NCBI GenBank assembly: GCA_022616415.1
Contig: JAKEEU010000329.1
Coordinates: forward strand, 1 to 64,000
Direction of reading: 5' to 3'
Origin: Candidatus Zhuqueibacterota bacterium
Lineage (GTDB): Bacteria > Zhuqueibacterota > Zhuqueibacteria > Zhuqueibacterales > Zhuqueibacteraceae
DNA length: 64,000 nucleotides
Of this stretch, positions 36,125-45,539 are shown one piece after another. The number at the start of each line of letters is the position of its first letter. The stretch's first letter is position 1. Position numbers and translations under genes: made by a program. The notes beneath the pieces were generated by a model. The model was not told where the DNA came from and did no database searches. It saw only the letters and a list, made by a program, of their open reading frames with translations.

Positions 36125-38344
36125 TTACCAAATCAAATTCACCTCGACACGCCGATTCATCAGCCTTCCCGCCGGATAACGATCGTCTCCATAGAAGCTG
36201 CGGGGCGCCTCTATACCCATTTTAGCAAAAGCCTCGCGCATTTCCCGCGGCATGTCGAAGTGGCGATAAAATGGCACCGTCGCGCCGAAGCCGACCGCTA
36301 CGAGATGAATGTTGACTGTTTTGCCGCCTCGTTTGAGCGCCAGCGTCAGCACACCACCGGGAAGCACGTGTTTGATCTCCTCAATGCGCTGGCGAATTTG
36401 TCCCGAGTCAGGTACGTCTTGCGGCCAGCCTGCAAAATTTGCAGACAGCGATTCAAAATGCCGGACCTTTTCACGGATAATTCTTTGCAGATAATTCTCG
36501 TAGGACGATGCCAACGCCTTGCCATCGCTCGCCTGAAAACATTCGTCGAGCAGCCTGGTAACGTCGGGATTGTCGATAAATTTGCCGATCAAAGATTTGG
36601 CCGTACACAGCTCAGCCCCCGTACGAACCTCAATGCCATATCGGGCACTGAGCTGATGAATCGATTTAAGCAGTTCTCTGCGGAGAAAGAGGGCCCGGCT
36701 AAAAGACAGGCCCAAATTGTAGAAACGCGAAACCACTTCGCCGAGCACGCAGGCGTGGCCGCTGATCAAAACCAAGGCGTCCGGCGGCTGTGGAGAAGGA
36801 TTATGCAGCAGGCTGTCCTGTGCCGCTTTTAAAATGGCATCTGCCAGCGTATCAACGCGCTCGTAATCGAACACATAAGCGAAATCCGGCTTGTCGTAGC
36901 GATTGAGGGCAAAGATTTCATCGCGCAGGACGTTTAACCGGCGCTCAACGGAAAACGGCACGGGATCACTCCAAATCTCGCGGCCGGGAAAGTTGACGGC
37001 GAGCTGCAATCGGGCGGTATAACGGCCGTGCCGCAAGAACTGCAACATCGGTCTCGATTTGAGTTGAATTTTCCGGTCGCCGCGCAGAATTGGCGGCAGT
37101 TCACTTAATGGCAACTGCTCCTCCTGCTTTTGGCCGAGACTGTCCGTCACCACCAGCTTGGCGCTTTTAATAGCTTCATTTAAAAAAGTCTGCGGTTGAA
37201 TCTGCACCGTCAGCACGACCTCGTCCGATTTTTCAGTGGACAAGACTTCCAGCGGCGCGAACACGCGGCGTTGCGCGGCGAGATCGAGCACGAGCGGCGT
37301 CACGCGGTTTTCCTGGGAAAATTGCTCCGGCGAAATCTCCGAATGGGGCTTGATGAAGCGCTCCCATTCTTCGGTTTTCGCCTCACGCACGTTAAAGGCG
37401 GTTTCGCAAGCCCGACCGTTGTTCAGCAGGTGGGCCGTCTCTTGCAGCAAGGCTTGCAGTTTTTCCGCGCGCGCCCTGCCAAGCGAGGCGTTCTCGCGAA
37501 CGGTTTTATCATAAAGGATGGGCAGGGCCGCCTCGTATTTTTCGCAGGCCATGCGTTTGGCCGCAGTTGCAATAAAAGTGTTGCGGAAAATTCGGTCGGG
37601 CTCATTGGCGCTCATCGTCTCCGAACCCTTTTCAAAAAATGCGCTGGCCACCAGCGGGATGCCGAAACGGTCGTAACTAATATGATGCAGCAAGCGGTCG
37701 CTTTTCACCTGCAGTGTCAGAGTATAGGATGGACATTTGAAATAGACGTGCTGCACCAGCGTATCGGTAACTTGCCGATTGCGCGACACCTGCCAGAGCA
37801 GGCGATACAAGCCGGGTTGATCCGGCTGAAAGCGAAATTCGCCGATGAACAGTGAATCATTTCGCGCCATTTCGATTTGTGAGCGAATTTCCAAGCCGGC
37901 AAAGGCTTCGCCTGGCGACAAATTGGACACCGCCATGCCATTGCAGGCCAGCTTTTGCTGGTTGTCTTGCATGTAGCCGGAATCTTCCTCGCTCATTTGC
38001 GTTTTGCCATTCCAACGATAATACCGCGAGGCTTGATTTTGCACTTGAAACCATTTACTCGTCACCGCCGGCAAATTTTTCAAATTCTCCGCGAGAGGCG
38101 CCATGGCCGGCAAGCGATAGGCGCGAACCGTCAAATTAAAATTTTTTAATTTGACGTCCTTGGTACCAGGCTCGATTTCTTTGTTCCAAACTGTCAAACG
38201 CAAGGAATGAAAATCGCCGAGGTCGAGGGAATCGGCCTTGGCCTGATCTGTGCCCGCCTGCCTGGTTGTTGCCATGACGATTTGATCGTTCCACGCTGCC
38301 AAACAAAGCCAACCCATGGTCATCACGCAAGCCGCTGATCTCAT
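36125..38344 (-). CDS. Exported protein with OmpA-like C-terminal domain
   Basis: A 739-residue exported protein with a short signal sequence (MRSAACVMTMGWLCLAAW). The large middle part has beta-rich segments of unknown family. The C-terminal 220 residues look like a modified OmpA/peptidoglycan-binding domain: ALVLISGHACVLGE, then NLGLSFSRALFLRRELL, and the typical closing DRYPAGRLMNRRVEVNLIW, but with a long insertion between them. It may tether the outer membrane to the cell wall. GGAGA on the minus strand seven bases upstream supports ATG 38344 rather than an in-frame start 32 codons earlier that would overlap the neighbouring gene. It follows the PorV-like gene on the same strand. Confidence 0.7.
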   Translation of the reverse strand: MRSAACVMTMGWLCLAAWNDQIVMATTRQAGTDQAKADSLDLGDFHSLRLTVWNKEIEPGTKDVKLKNFNLTVRAYRLPAMAPLAENLKNLPAVTSKWFQVQNQASRYYRWNGKTQMSEEDSGYMQDNQQKLACNGMAVSNLSPGEAFAGLEIRSQIEMARNDSLFIGEFRFQPDQPGLYRLLWQVSRNRQVTDTLVQHVYFKCPSYTLTLQVKSDRLLHHISYDRFGIPLVASAFFEKGSETMSANEPDRIFRNTFIATAAKRMACEKYEAALPILYDKTVRENASLGRARAEKLQALLQETAHLLNNGRACETAFNVREAKTEEWERFIKPHSEISPEQFSQENRVTPLVLDLAAQRRVFAPLEVLSTEKSDEVVLTVQIQPQTFLNEAIKSAKLVVTDSLGQKQEEQLPLSELPPILRGDRKIQLKSRPMLQFLRHGRYTARLQLAVNFPGREIWSDPVPFSVERRLNVLRDEIFALNRYDKPDFAYVFDYERVDTLADAILKAAQDSLLHNPSPQPPDALVLISGHACVLGEVVSRFYNLGLSFSRALFLRRELLKSIHQLSARYGIEVRTGAELCTAKSLIGKFIDNPDVTRLLDECFQASDGKALASSYENYLQRIIREKVRHFESLSANFAGWPQDVPDSGQIRQRIEEIKHVLPGGVLTLALKRGGKTVNIHLVAVGFGATVPFYRHFDMPREMREAFAKMGIEAPRSFYGDDRYPAGRLMNRRVEVNLIW

Positions 38345-38436
38345 ATTTTTTCTCCAAGCCGTAACAAAGCGTATTGAGCACTTAATCCGGACCGTCAGGT
38401 TTCGTCCAACAATAATTTTTAAGTCTCGAAGCCCGA

Positions 38437-39591
38437 TCAATAACCGCCCGTGCCGTTTGCCGGAGGCCGCCGGGAATAGGATAAAGAGAACCGATGATTA
38501 TACAAGCTATTGTCGTGGCGAAAGAACAGCAAAGCATAATTGACATTGATGGAGAACACCGCAAGCTTGAGGCCGGCCGAAAACCAGTTGCGATTGACGC
38601 CGAGCCGGAGCTTCAACACCTCGGTTCGCAGCCCGGGCACCATACTTTCGCTGCCGATGAAATATTTCACCCCGTCAAGATTCTCCTGCTTTTCCAAATC
38701 GGCCGCCACGAGCCACTGCCATTCCGGTTTGGCCAGCACGGCCACGCCGCCGCGCAAGCTGCGCGGGAATTTGGAGTCGGTCGCGAGGCCGAGATTTGGC
38801 TGCAGCACATTGAGCCAGCCCAACCCGGCTCTCACGTGTGGGAACGGATTGACGCTGGCGCCGAAATCGAGGCCGAAGCTGTATTGGCTGCGGTCGTTTT
38901 TGGCGAAGAAATCGCGGATCGCCTCGCGTTCCACTTCGGCGTTCACTTGCGCGTGCTCGGCAATATCGGAATCGTATTGGTAGCCCCAAAGTTTTCCCGT
39001 CACGCTCAACACCAGCCCATGCGGGCGATGATTGATTCCGGCAATGGGCTTGTGCTTTTCAAAGAAACCTTTGCTCACAAACGCGCGCAACGCCATCTCG
39101 TTCAGAAGTCCGGTGTTCAAAAAATTTCCCATAAAGCCGGCGGAAAAGACGTTGCTGGTCGGCATTTTTTGTGGCGCGTTGGCCAATGGCGAAGCCGTCC
39201 CCTTGCCAGCCATGGCCAGGACCGGAATGGTTCGATTCGGCTTTTCCAAATGATTGTAAATGACCCCAAGGCTGGAAAACGTCACCGTGCCTTCATTGAT
39301 CAAATCGTTGCCGAATGGCCGCAGCAGGCCGGCGCTAAAAAGATTTTCAGCGCTGCATTCGAATATCCATCTGTCCGGCGAATATGCCGAGCCGGAAGGA
39401 TTGAAATAAATGCCGTTGACGTCATCGGAGACGCCCATGTAAGCGCCGCCCATGCCCCCGGATCGTGCGCCCTCGCTGAAGCGTTCTTGGGCGGCCGCGG
39501 CGAAGGCCAGCAACAGCAGGCTCGCAACGATTACTGAAAATGTTCCACACCCCTTTCCGGCTGCGGCTTTTTTATAGTGACATGACATCAT
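38437..39591 (-). CDS. PorV/PorQ-like (UPF0164) outer-membrane protein
   Basis: A 384-residue outer-membrane barrel. After the signal sequence (VIVASLLLLAFAAAAQ) comes RSGGMGGAYMGVSDDVNGIYFNPSG, the hallmark opening of PorV/PorQ-like FadL-related barrels in the FCB group. The C-terminus has barrel strands such as FSAGLKLAVFSINVNYALLF. PorV proteins shuttle cargo bearing type IX sorting domains, and the next gene upstream in the operon encodes such a cargo-like surface protein. AGGAGG lies just ahead of two adjacent ATGs (39591, 39588), of which the second has the better spacing. Confidence 0.83.
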   Translation of the reverse strand: MMSCHYKKAAAGKGCGTFSVIVASLLLLAFAAAAQERFSEGARSGGMGGAYMGVSDDVNGIYFNPSGSAYSPDRWIFECSAENLFSAGLLRPFGNDLINEGTVTFSSLGVIYNHLEKPNRTIPVLAMAGKGTASPLANAPQKMPTSNVFSAGFMGNFLNTGLLNEMALRAFVSKGFFEKHKPIAGINHRPHGLVLSVTGKLWGYQYDSDIAEHAQVNAEVEREAIRDFFAKNDRSQYSFGLDFGASVNPFPHVRAGLGWLNVLQPNLGLATDSKFPRSLRGGVAVLAKPEWQWLVAADLEKQENLDGVKYFIGSESMVPGLRTEVLKLRLGVNRNWFSAGLKLAVFSINVNYALLFFRHDNSLYNHRFSLSYSRRPPANGTGGY

Positions 39592-39610
39592 GGCCTCCTA
39601 AATAATTGAC

Positions 39611-42600
39611 TTATCTCACGACGACGATCGTACCTCGGCACCCTCCTTCACCTTTAATCACCCAGAGATAAATTCCGGCCGGGCAATCCCTATTGTGGCC
39701 GTCTTTTCCATCCCAACGTTCATTGGTTCGCAAGCTACGAACTCTGTTGCCTTGCAGGTCAAAAATTTCCACGTCCTGGCCGTCATTGGGCGCGAAGCGC
39801 ACACCGTGCATATTCTGTGAGGCATCAATATGCCGCGACGGGATGAACGGATTAGGCCGCGCGTAACAATCACGGCAAATTACAATGTTTGTGGATTGTG
39901 GGCCGACAGTGGCTAACGTTGATACGACGAGTGTAGCTGTCACGCCCACGCTCACCTGCTGCACGTTAAAATCGGAATAGCTGATTTGCAAAACCAAGCT
40001 GTCAAGCTGGCCAGGCGCGAGCGACACCCGAATCCTGAACGTATTGCCGGCAGCCCCGCTCCGCGTGACATTGCGGTTGCTGCCGAGCAACGCAAAGCCT
40101 GGCGGCGTCACGACAACTTTTACCTCGACGCTATCCGCAGGAATTGTACTCACGTTTTGGTAGAGAACCACCACGTCGAGCGGCTCGCCGCCATTGTCAT
40201 CGGCGCACCCGTTGCGATTGCCGTTGCGATCACTGATGCTAACGGGCACGCGTCCGTCCGGCGCCATAAACTCGATGTGTGCGCGCGGCTTGAAACAATA
40301 TGTGACACTAAATAGGCGCGGACAAAAACCGCTGCCGGCAATTTGCCCGAAGATGGCGAGACTATCAGGACGGTCGCTTGTACCGGCACGCAATTGGAAC
40401 GTGGCAATACCGATTTGACCGGGCGGCAACGCCGCTGGCGCGAAGCTGAAACTTTGAATCGTCGTAAGCGTCGTTCTCATTTGCGAGGTGTCAACTTGCG
40501 TTGCCGCAACGAGACTCATGTTGCGAAACCGCAATTGTGCTGTAATGAGCTCTCCCGGCTCGGCGCAGCCATCGCCGTTTTGATCGCGAAAATCAACCGG
40601 CTGCACCAGGACCAACTGCGGCTGCTGCGCCGGGTCGGTGATGAACGTCACGATCGTTGCCGCAGCGTTGTTGCCGAGATTGCAATCTGCAGGTGAAGAA
40701 GAAATGCCGGCGCGACTTCTCAGCAATAGAGAATCGCACGTTGCCAGGCCGCGGCGCACTCGCGCATTGATCAGAATCGTGCCGGAGTCACCGCGCGCGA
40801 GCATGCCAATATCCCACTGGAAAACATTTGCGCCTGATGAACGGCTCGGGTTGGGTGTGGATGCAACAAATTCGAGTTCTGGCGGCAGCGAATCCATCAC
40901 CACCACGTTCAACGCATCGATGGTGCCGGTGTTGCGGTAGTCGAGCGTGAAGCTCACCTGGCCGAGCGTGTCGACAATAACGCGGCGATCAGCGGTCAGA
41001 CTGACGGCCAGCAAGTCACCGGTTGACAAGACCCGGCGCGTCTCGCGGCTGGTGTTGTTGGTGAGATCACAATCAAATTCGAGCGAGTCAAAGATGCCGG
41101 CGCGGTTCAACAGCGTTAATTCGGTGCAGGTGACAATGTCGGTGCGAATCATGACGCGAAACGAAGCGGAATCCACCTGGCCGGGTCCCAACACCAAATT
41201 CCTTCCGATGAGGCGGTTGGCCGGCGGCTCATACACGAATCGCGCCGGCAGTGGCGTCAGCAGCGTCGCGATTTGTGGATCCGGCAGTGTATCCACCAAG
41301 ATCGCATTGGTGGCCGTCAAGCGCGCGCTATTATTGCGGAAGCGCAAATTGTAAGTGAGAATATCGCCCGGCAACAACGAGGCAGCGCCGGGATTGACGC
41401 GGGTAGTATCGATTCTCACGTCCAACTCCAAAAGATCGCCGAGCGGCTGCACAAAAACCGAACGAATGGCGCGGTTGTTGGCGAATTGGCTGGGAGCTTC
41501 CGGCGTTGGGGCGCCGCCGGGGCCGGTGGAAGTGATTTCCGCGAAATTGCTGATGAACGCGCCCTGGCAGGCAACCATGCTTGAGCGGTTTCGGTAAAAA
41601 TCGAGCGGCACGCGAATCGAATAACGCCGTTGGCCGCCTGTTTCAGCCGTCAAGCTATCAAGCCTCCAGATCAACCTATTGTTGGTCAATTCAAATGGCG
41701 CGTCGGCGGCGATGAACTGCGTTCCGGCCGGCAGCGAATCGACGATCTGTACGTTGTACGCCGTTAAAGCGGCGTCAAGGTTGGAGTAGATAATAGTGTA
41801 ATTGATCGCCTCGCCGATGAATACCGTGTCGGGTGCGGCCGATTTAGTGAGGAGAAGGAGATCGAGCGGGTCCAGCGGAATGCAAAGGCTTTGCGGACCG
41901 TTGTTGACCGTGATTGTGTCGCACGGCGAGGCGATAGTCGCGATGATGCAAATTGAATCCACCGTGCTTGGAATCGAGGTCATCAAAGGAATGCGGATGA
42001 TGAAGCTCTCCTGCGCGCTATTGGCTTGCACGAGGCCGACGTCGAAGCAGAGCGAATCCGCTGAAATCACAGTTGTGGTAATGGAATCAGGCTCTACCCG
42101 AACGTTGTTGATGTCAGCGCCCAGCGGCAATTTGACGCAGACCGTGGCGGTATCGCCGACATTGCCAATATTCCTATAACGAATGGTATAACTGACGACT
42201 CTTCCGCGTTGAGCTGCAGTATCGCCGGCAATCGGCCCCAGTTCCATATCCGGCCGCACATCGAGAATGCTCTCCACCGACCGCGGCCCGGGGCGAACGA
42301 CGGCGCCTCGATCTTTCGCGGTCACGTCAAGGCTAGCCGTGAGATAATTTTCGCCGCAAGCCTGCAAGCTGATCGTCGCAATGTCTTCGAGCTCGAAAGA
42401 AAATCTTATTATCACCGGCGCGCCACGGGAAATGGATGTAAAGTCCCAACGAATTTGTCCGTTGGTGAAATCGACGACGTTATTAGGAAAACCGACAGGT
42501 TGTGGATCGCCCGGCATGAGATTGAAAGACGTGGGCTTTAAAAGCAGCCTGCCATCGGCCAGTTGCGGAATTTTAAAAAACACCACGACCGAATCGAGCT

Positions 42601-42805
42601 GATCGATCGAGCCAGGCGTATTTTCGATCCGGATGGTGTAATTGACGAGGCTGTTGATTTTCAACGTATCGGGATCGACGGCCAGTGAGTAACGCAAAGA
42701 CGCGATTTGACTGGCAGAGGCTGGGAAGTTTTGCGCACCGGCCGGCGGCGCCATCACGCCCAACGCCCCGAGCCAAAACCAAAAATTACCGATGAATTTT
42801 CTCAA
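39611..42805 (-). CDS. Surface protein with DUF11 repeats and C-terminal sorting domain
   Basis: A 1064-residue secreted protein. The signal peptide ends APPAGAQ. About seven Ig-like DUF11 modules follow, each with a core like VNYTIRIENT..., GDILTYNLRFRN or VSFTLDYRNTG and a VVDSLPPE-type strand. A segment with RNGNRNGCADDNGGEP may bind calcium. The last 90 residues (YARPNPFIPS...EIFDLQGNRVRSL...WDGKDG...AGIYLWVIKGE) form a FlgD-like/type IX sorting domain. The start is TTG 42805, preceded by GGGAGGAAGGAAAC; no nearby ATG fits. It heads the operon with the PorV-like and OmpA-like genes and is probably displayed on the cell surface as an adhesin or coat protein. Confidence 0.85.
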   Translation of the reverse strand: MRKFIGNFWFWLGALGVMAPPAGAQNFPASASQIASLRYSLAVDPDTLKINSLVNYTIRIENTPGSIDQLDSVVVFFKIPQLADGRLLLKPTSFNLMPGDPQPVGFPNNVVDFTNGQIRWDFTSISRGAPVIIRFSFELEDIATISLQACGENYLTASLDVTAKDRGAVVRPGPRSVESILDVRPDMELGPIAGDTAAQRGRVVSYTIRYRNIGNVGDTATVCVKLPLGADINNVRVEPDSITTTVISADSLCFDVGLVQANSAQESFIIRIPLMTSIPSTVDSICIIATIASPCDTITVNNGPQSLCIPLDPLDLLLLTKSAAPDTVFIGEAINYTIIYSNLDAALTAYNVQIVDSLPAGTQFIAADAPFELTNNRLIWRLDSLTAETGGQRRYSIRVPLDFYRNRSSMVACQGAFISNFAEITSTGPGGAPTPEAPSQFANNRAIRSVFVQPLGDLLELDVRIDTTRVNPGAASLLPGDILTYNLRFRNNSARLTATNAILVDTLPDPQIATLLTPLPARFVYEPPANRLIGRNLVLGPGQVDSASFRVMIRTDIVTCTELTLLNRAGIFDSLEFDCDLTNNTSRETRRVLSTGDLLAVSLTADRRVIVDTLGQVSFTLDYRNTGTIDALNVVVMDSLPPELEFVASTPNPSRSSGANVFQWDIGMLARGDSGTILINARVRRGLATCDSLLLRSRAGISSSPADCNLGNNAAATIVTFITDPAQQPQLVLVQPVDFRDQNGDGCAEPGELITAQLRFRNMSLVAATQVDTSQMRTTLTTIQSFSFAPAALPPGQIGIATFQLRAGTSDRPDSLAIFGQIAGSGFCPRLFSVTYCFKPRAHIEFMAPDGRVPVSISDRNGNRNGCADDNGGEPLDVVVLYQNVSTIPADSVEVKVVVTPPGFALLGSNRNVTRSGAAGNTFRIRVSLAPGQLDSLVLQISYSDFNVQQVSVGVTATLVVSTLATVGPQSTNIVICRDCYARPNPFIPSRHIDASQNMHGVRFAPNDGQDVEIFDLQGNRVRSLRTNERWDGKDGHNRDCPAGIYLWVIKGEGGCRGTIVVVR

Positions 42806-43510
42806 GTTTCCTTCCTCCCGGGCACATTTGGGAATTGCAATAAATTTTTTGCAAGCGAATATTAGCCAAAGACAACGGCCATCGCCGCTGCTTCACGCTG
42901 CGAAGATGGCCGTAGAATAGCCCACGTTGAAGAAAATACGGGCTCAAAGAGGATGTGGGCAGGCCGGCGCTGCGAAATTGAATTGAAGCGTGGCCGGGTG
43001 CAAGCCAACCCCAGACGAAATAGCTGCAAATCACTCGTCGGCGCCGGTGTTCAATATGCAGCGCCGATGCGCACGGGTGGAATTACAATTTGCTTGATGA
43101 GTTCTCGGGTGCGGTTATCTTGGAGGCAAGCGCGGGAAGCAAACTTTACCCGAGGCTACACCCGTGTAGGTCGATTTTGTTATGTGAAAATGAATATAGA
43201 AAAACTCTTTTTCGATTGCAAGTTTTTTTTTGACTTTCTTCAGGAGCTTTTTATTTTAAAATGTGTGAGGTTTTTCTGACTTTTTGTGTCTATATTTATA
43301 GAGCATGCTTTGTGCCGGCGGTAATTTCCACTGCAATGGCCGGATTTTATCCTGAAAGGTCACTAAGTTTAAAGAACTATTCTACTCCGATTTTGCATTG
43401 TAGTATCAAAACCACCACCACCCAAAGGGTTTTAGCAATTAAGGGAAAATCGGGGTTTGACTTTCATATTTGTAAAATCAAGGTTCTAAAGCAAAACTCG
43501 CTGGGCAACT
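42806..43510. other. Intergenic region between divergent genes
   Basis: No gene can be supported in these 700 bases. A 37-nt hairpin (CGGCCATC 42876-42883 with GATGGCCG 42905-42912) lies near the surface-protein start. The right half (43170-43500) is strongly AT-rich and probably holds promoters for the transglutaminase gene. Open frames here have no recognisable content. Confidence 0.5.
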
Positions 43511-45442
43511 ATGCAAATGAAAAGATTTACACCATGGCTGTTTTTTTTCATTTGCGCCATGGTCTCTTCGAGCGCCGCGCAACCCGACTGGCTGAAGCAG
43601 GCGTGGCGCGAAAAAGACGGCGCCAAGTCCGCTGCAAAGGCCGTCGCGCTGGTGCTGCACAATTCCGCGGTGGTTGAAATTTCCAGCGACGGCGCGGCAA
43701 AGACGCACGTGCGCAAAGCGTTTGCCATTCTTAAATCTGCGGGCGAAACCTTTGGGGTTCTGTCCGAAGGCGTCGCGCCCTTTCGCAAAGTCAAAAATCT
43801 CAAAGGCTGGTTGATTTTGCCTGACGGCAGCACGCGAATGCTCGCCGATAAAGATAAAGTCGAAATGAGCCTTCCTGGAGCCAACGGCAAATACGACGAC
43901 ACTCGTGTGCTGCTGGCAAGGCTCCCCGAGGCCAAAGCCGGTGCGATTGCCGCGTTTGAATATGATATTGACGAGAGCGACTACACCAGCTTGTTTCAAC
44001 GTTTTGTATTCCAAGTGCAGGAACCCGTCCGCTTCGCGCAATTCTCCGTCACGCTGCCGGAAGGTTGGAAATTGAACAAAGTGGAATGGCGCACCGAAGG
44101 GATCGTTTACGAGCAAATGGGCAAGCGCCACACCTGGACGGCTCGCGATCTGCCTTATCAACCCGAAGAGCCGCTGGTGCCTTCCTGGCATTTTCTGTCG
44201 CGGCGAGTTGCACTCACTTGTTATAATCCCGCCGGTGCGAAAGCCGTTCAGTTCGGCGATTGGCCGGCGGTCGCGCGGTGGTGCGCGGAAATGCATCAGC
44301 CCCAGGCGGCGCTCGATGAAACGGTGGCGACGCAAGTTAGGCAGCTCACTCAGGATTTGAAGACGCCGGCGGAAAAACTGCAAGCCATCGCCGCGTTTGT
44401 CCGCGACGAGATACGCTACGTGGCAGTGGAAATTGACAAAGGCCGCTTCGAGCCGCGACCGGCCGCGACGACATTATATAATCGTTACGGCGATTGCAAA
44501 GACAAAACCACGTTGATGCGCGCCATGCTCGCAGCCGTGGAGATTCCGTCGTTGCCGGTGCTTGCCAACACCAGTTACGCGGTCAATCCGGCTTTGCCAA
44601 CGCCGTTTCAATTCAATCACTGCATCATCGGCATTCCGCTGACGAATCTTCCGAATGTAACGGCAGCGCCAACCGCCGGTGCCGAGGGTTGGCTCTTTTT
44701 CGATCCGACGCATCCCTCGCATGAGTTGGGTGAATTGCCCGCGCCGTTGCAAGGCAATTTCGTGTTAGTCGCCGAAACGAACGACGCCAAGCTTCATCGC
44801 CTGCCTTATCACGCGCCCGCGGATTATCGCCGCCGCTATCGCGCCGAGGCGGTGTTGAGCGCCGACGGTTCTTTGGCGGCGGAGGTGACGGTCACGGATT
44901 TTAAAAATTGGGCCGCCGAGTCTCGCTACGAAAGAAACACCACGCCCGAGGAAAAGCAGATCGAAGCCTGGCGCGCCGTATTCTCGCCAATCTTGTCATC
45001 GCCGATCATTTCAAATTACCAAACCGGAGCGCAGGGCGATTCGGCATGGGTTTCATTTCAACTGAAAGGCAGCCGTTACCTCATCGAAGCCGGCCCGCTC
45101 AAATTGTTGAAAGTGGATTTCTTTCATCCCGGCGCGCCGCCGGAGCTTACGGCCGAACCGCGCCATCATCCCATCTGGCATGGCCCGCCGATGCAGGTTG
45201 CAACCGAAATCGTTTGGCGTCTGCCGAATGGCCTAAGCCCTGAGATCGACACGCCCTCGCTTGCAAGCACTTGTGGCGCCGCCAATTTGTCGAGTGAAAT
45301 CGTTCTGCAAGGCAACACGCTGCGCTTCATCTCGATGATGCAGCAAACCGGCAAGCTGCTGCCGGCCGAGCAATACGCCGAAGCGCGCCAATTCAGCCGG
45401 GCTTTAAGCGCGGTAAAAGGGTTGACGGTCGTGATCAAATAG
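43511..45442 (+). CDS. DUF3857/transglutaminase-like exported protein
   Basis: A 643-residue exported protein with a signal sequence ending SSSAAQ. The N-terminal half is a DUF3857 domain (about 35-210, including GWLILPDGSTRML). The middle is a transglutaminase-like cysteine-peptidase fold with a complete triad: Cys329 in YGDCKDKTTL, His370 in FNHCIIG and Asp398 in FFDPTHP. The C-terminal part is a DUF2569/DUF3858-like beta domain. Such proteins are common in Bacteroidetes-related genomes; the substrate is unknown. ATG 43511 or 43517 may be used. A related but degenerate protein follows downstream. Confidence 0.85.
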   Translation: MQMKRFTPWLFFFICAMVSSSAAQPDWLKQAWREKDGAKSAAKAVALVLHNSAVVEISSDGAAKTHVRKAFAILKSAGETFGVLSEGVAPFRKVKNLKGWLILPDGSTRMLADKDKVEMSLPGANGKYDDTRVLLARLPEAKAGAIAAFEYDIDESDYTSLFQRFVFQVQEPVRFAQFSVTLPEGWKLNKVEWRTEGIVYEQMGKRHTWTARDLPYQPEEPLVPSWHFLSRRVALTCYNPAGAKAVQFGDWPAVARWCAEMHQPQAALDETVATQVRQLTQDLKTPAEKLQAIAAFVRDEIRYVAVEIDKGRFEPRPAATTLYNRYGDCKDKTTLMRAMLAAVEIPSLPVLANTSYAVNPALPTPFQFNHCIIGIPLTNLPNVTAAPTAGAEGWLFFDPTHPSHELGELPAPLQGNFVLVAETNDAKLHRLPYHAPADYRRRYRAEAVLSADGSLAAEVTVTDFKNWAAESRYERNTTPEEKQIEAWRAVFSPILSSPIISNYQTGAQGDSAWVSFQLKGSRYLIEAGPLKLLKVDFFHPGAPPELTAEPRHHPIWHGPPMQVATEIVWRLPNGLSPEIDTPSLASTCGAANLSSEIVLQGNTLRFISMMQQTGKLLPAEQYAEARQFSRALSAVKGLTVVIK

Positions 45443-45539
45443 TGGTAATCCTTGCAATGACTTACATTCCAACCCGCAACGAGTATGGGCATACATAAAC
45501 AGAAAGGCTAGGAAGAAATTTATATCGAAAGACGAATAA

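Noticed and set aside
43261-43677. Plus-strand open frame ahead of the transglutaminase gene
   Set aside because: The first part is AT-rich intergenic sequence and the rest is out of frame within the real gene; no domain or ribosome site.
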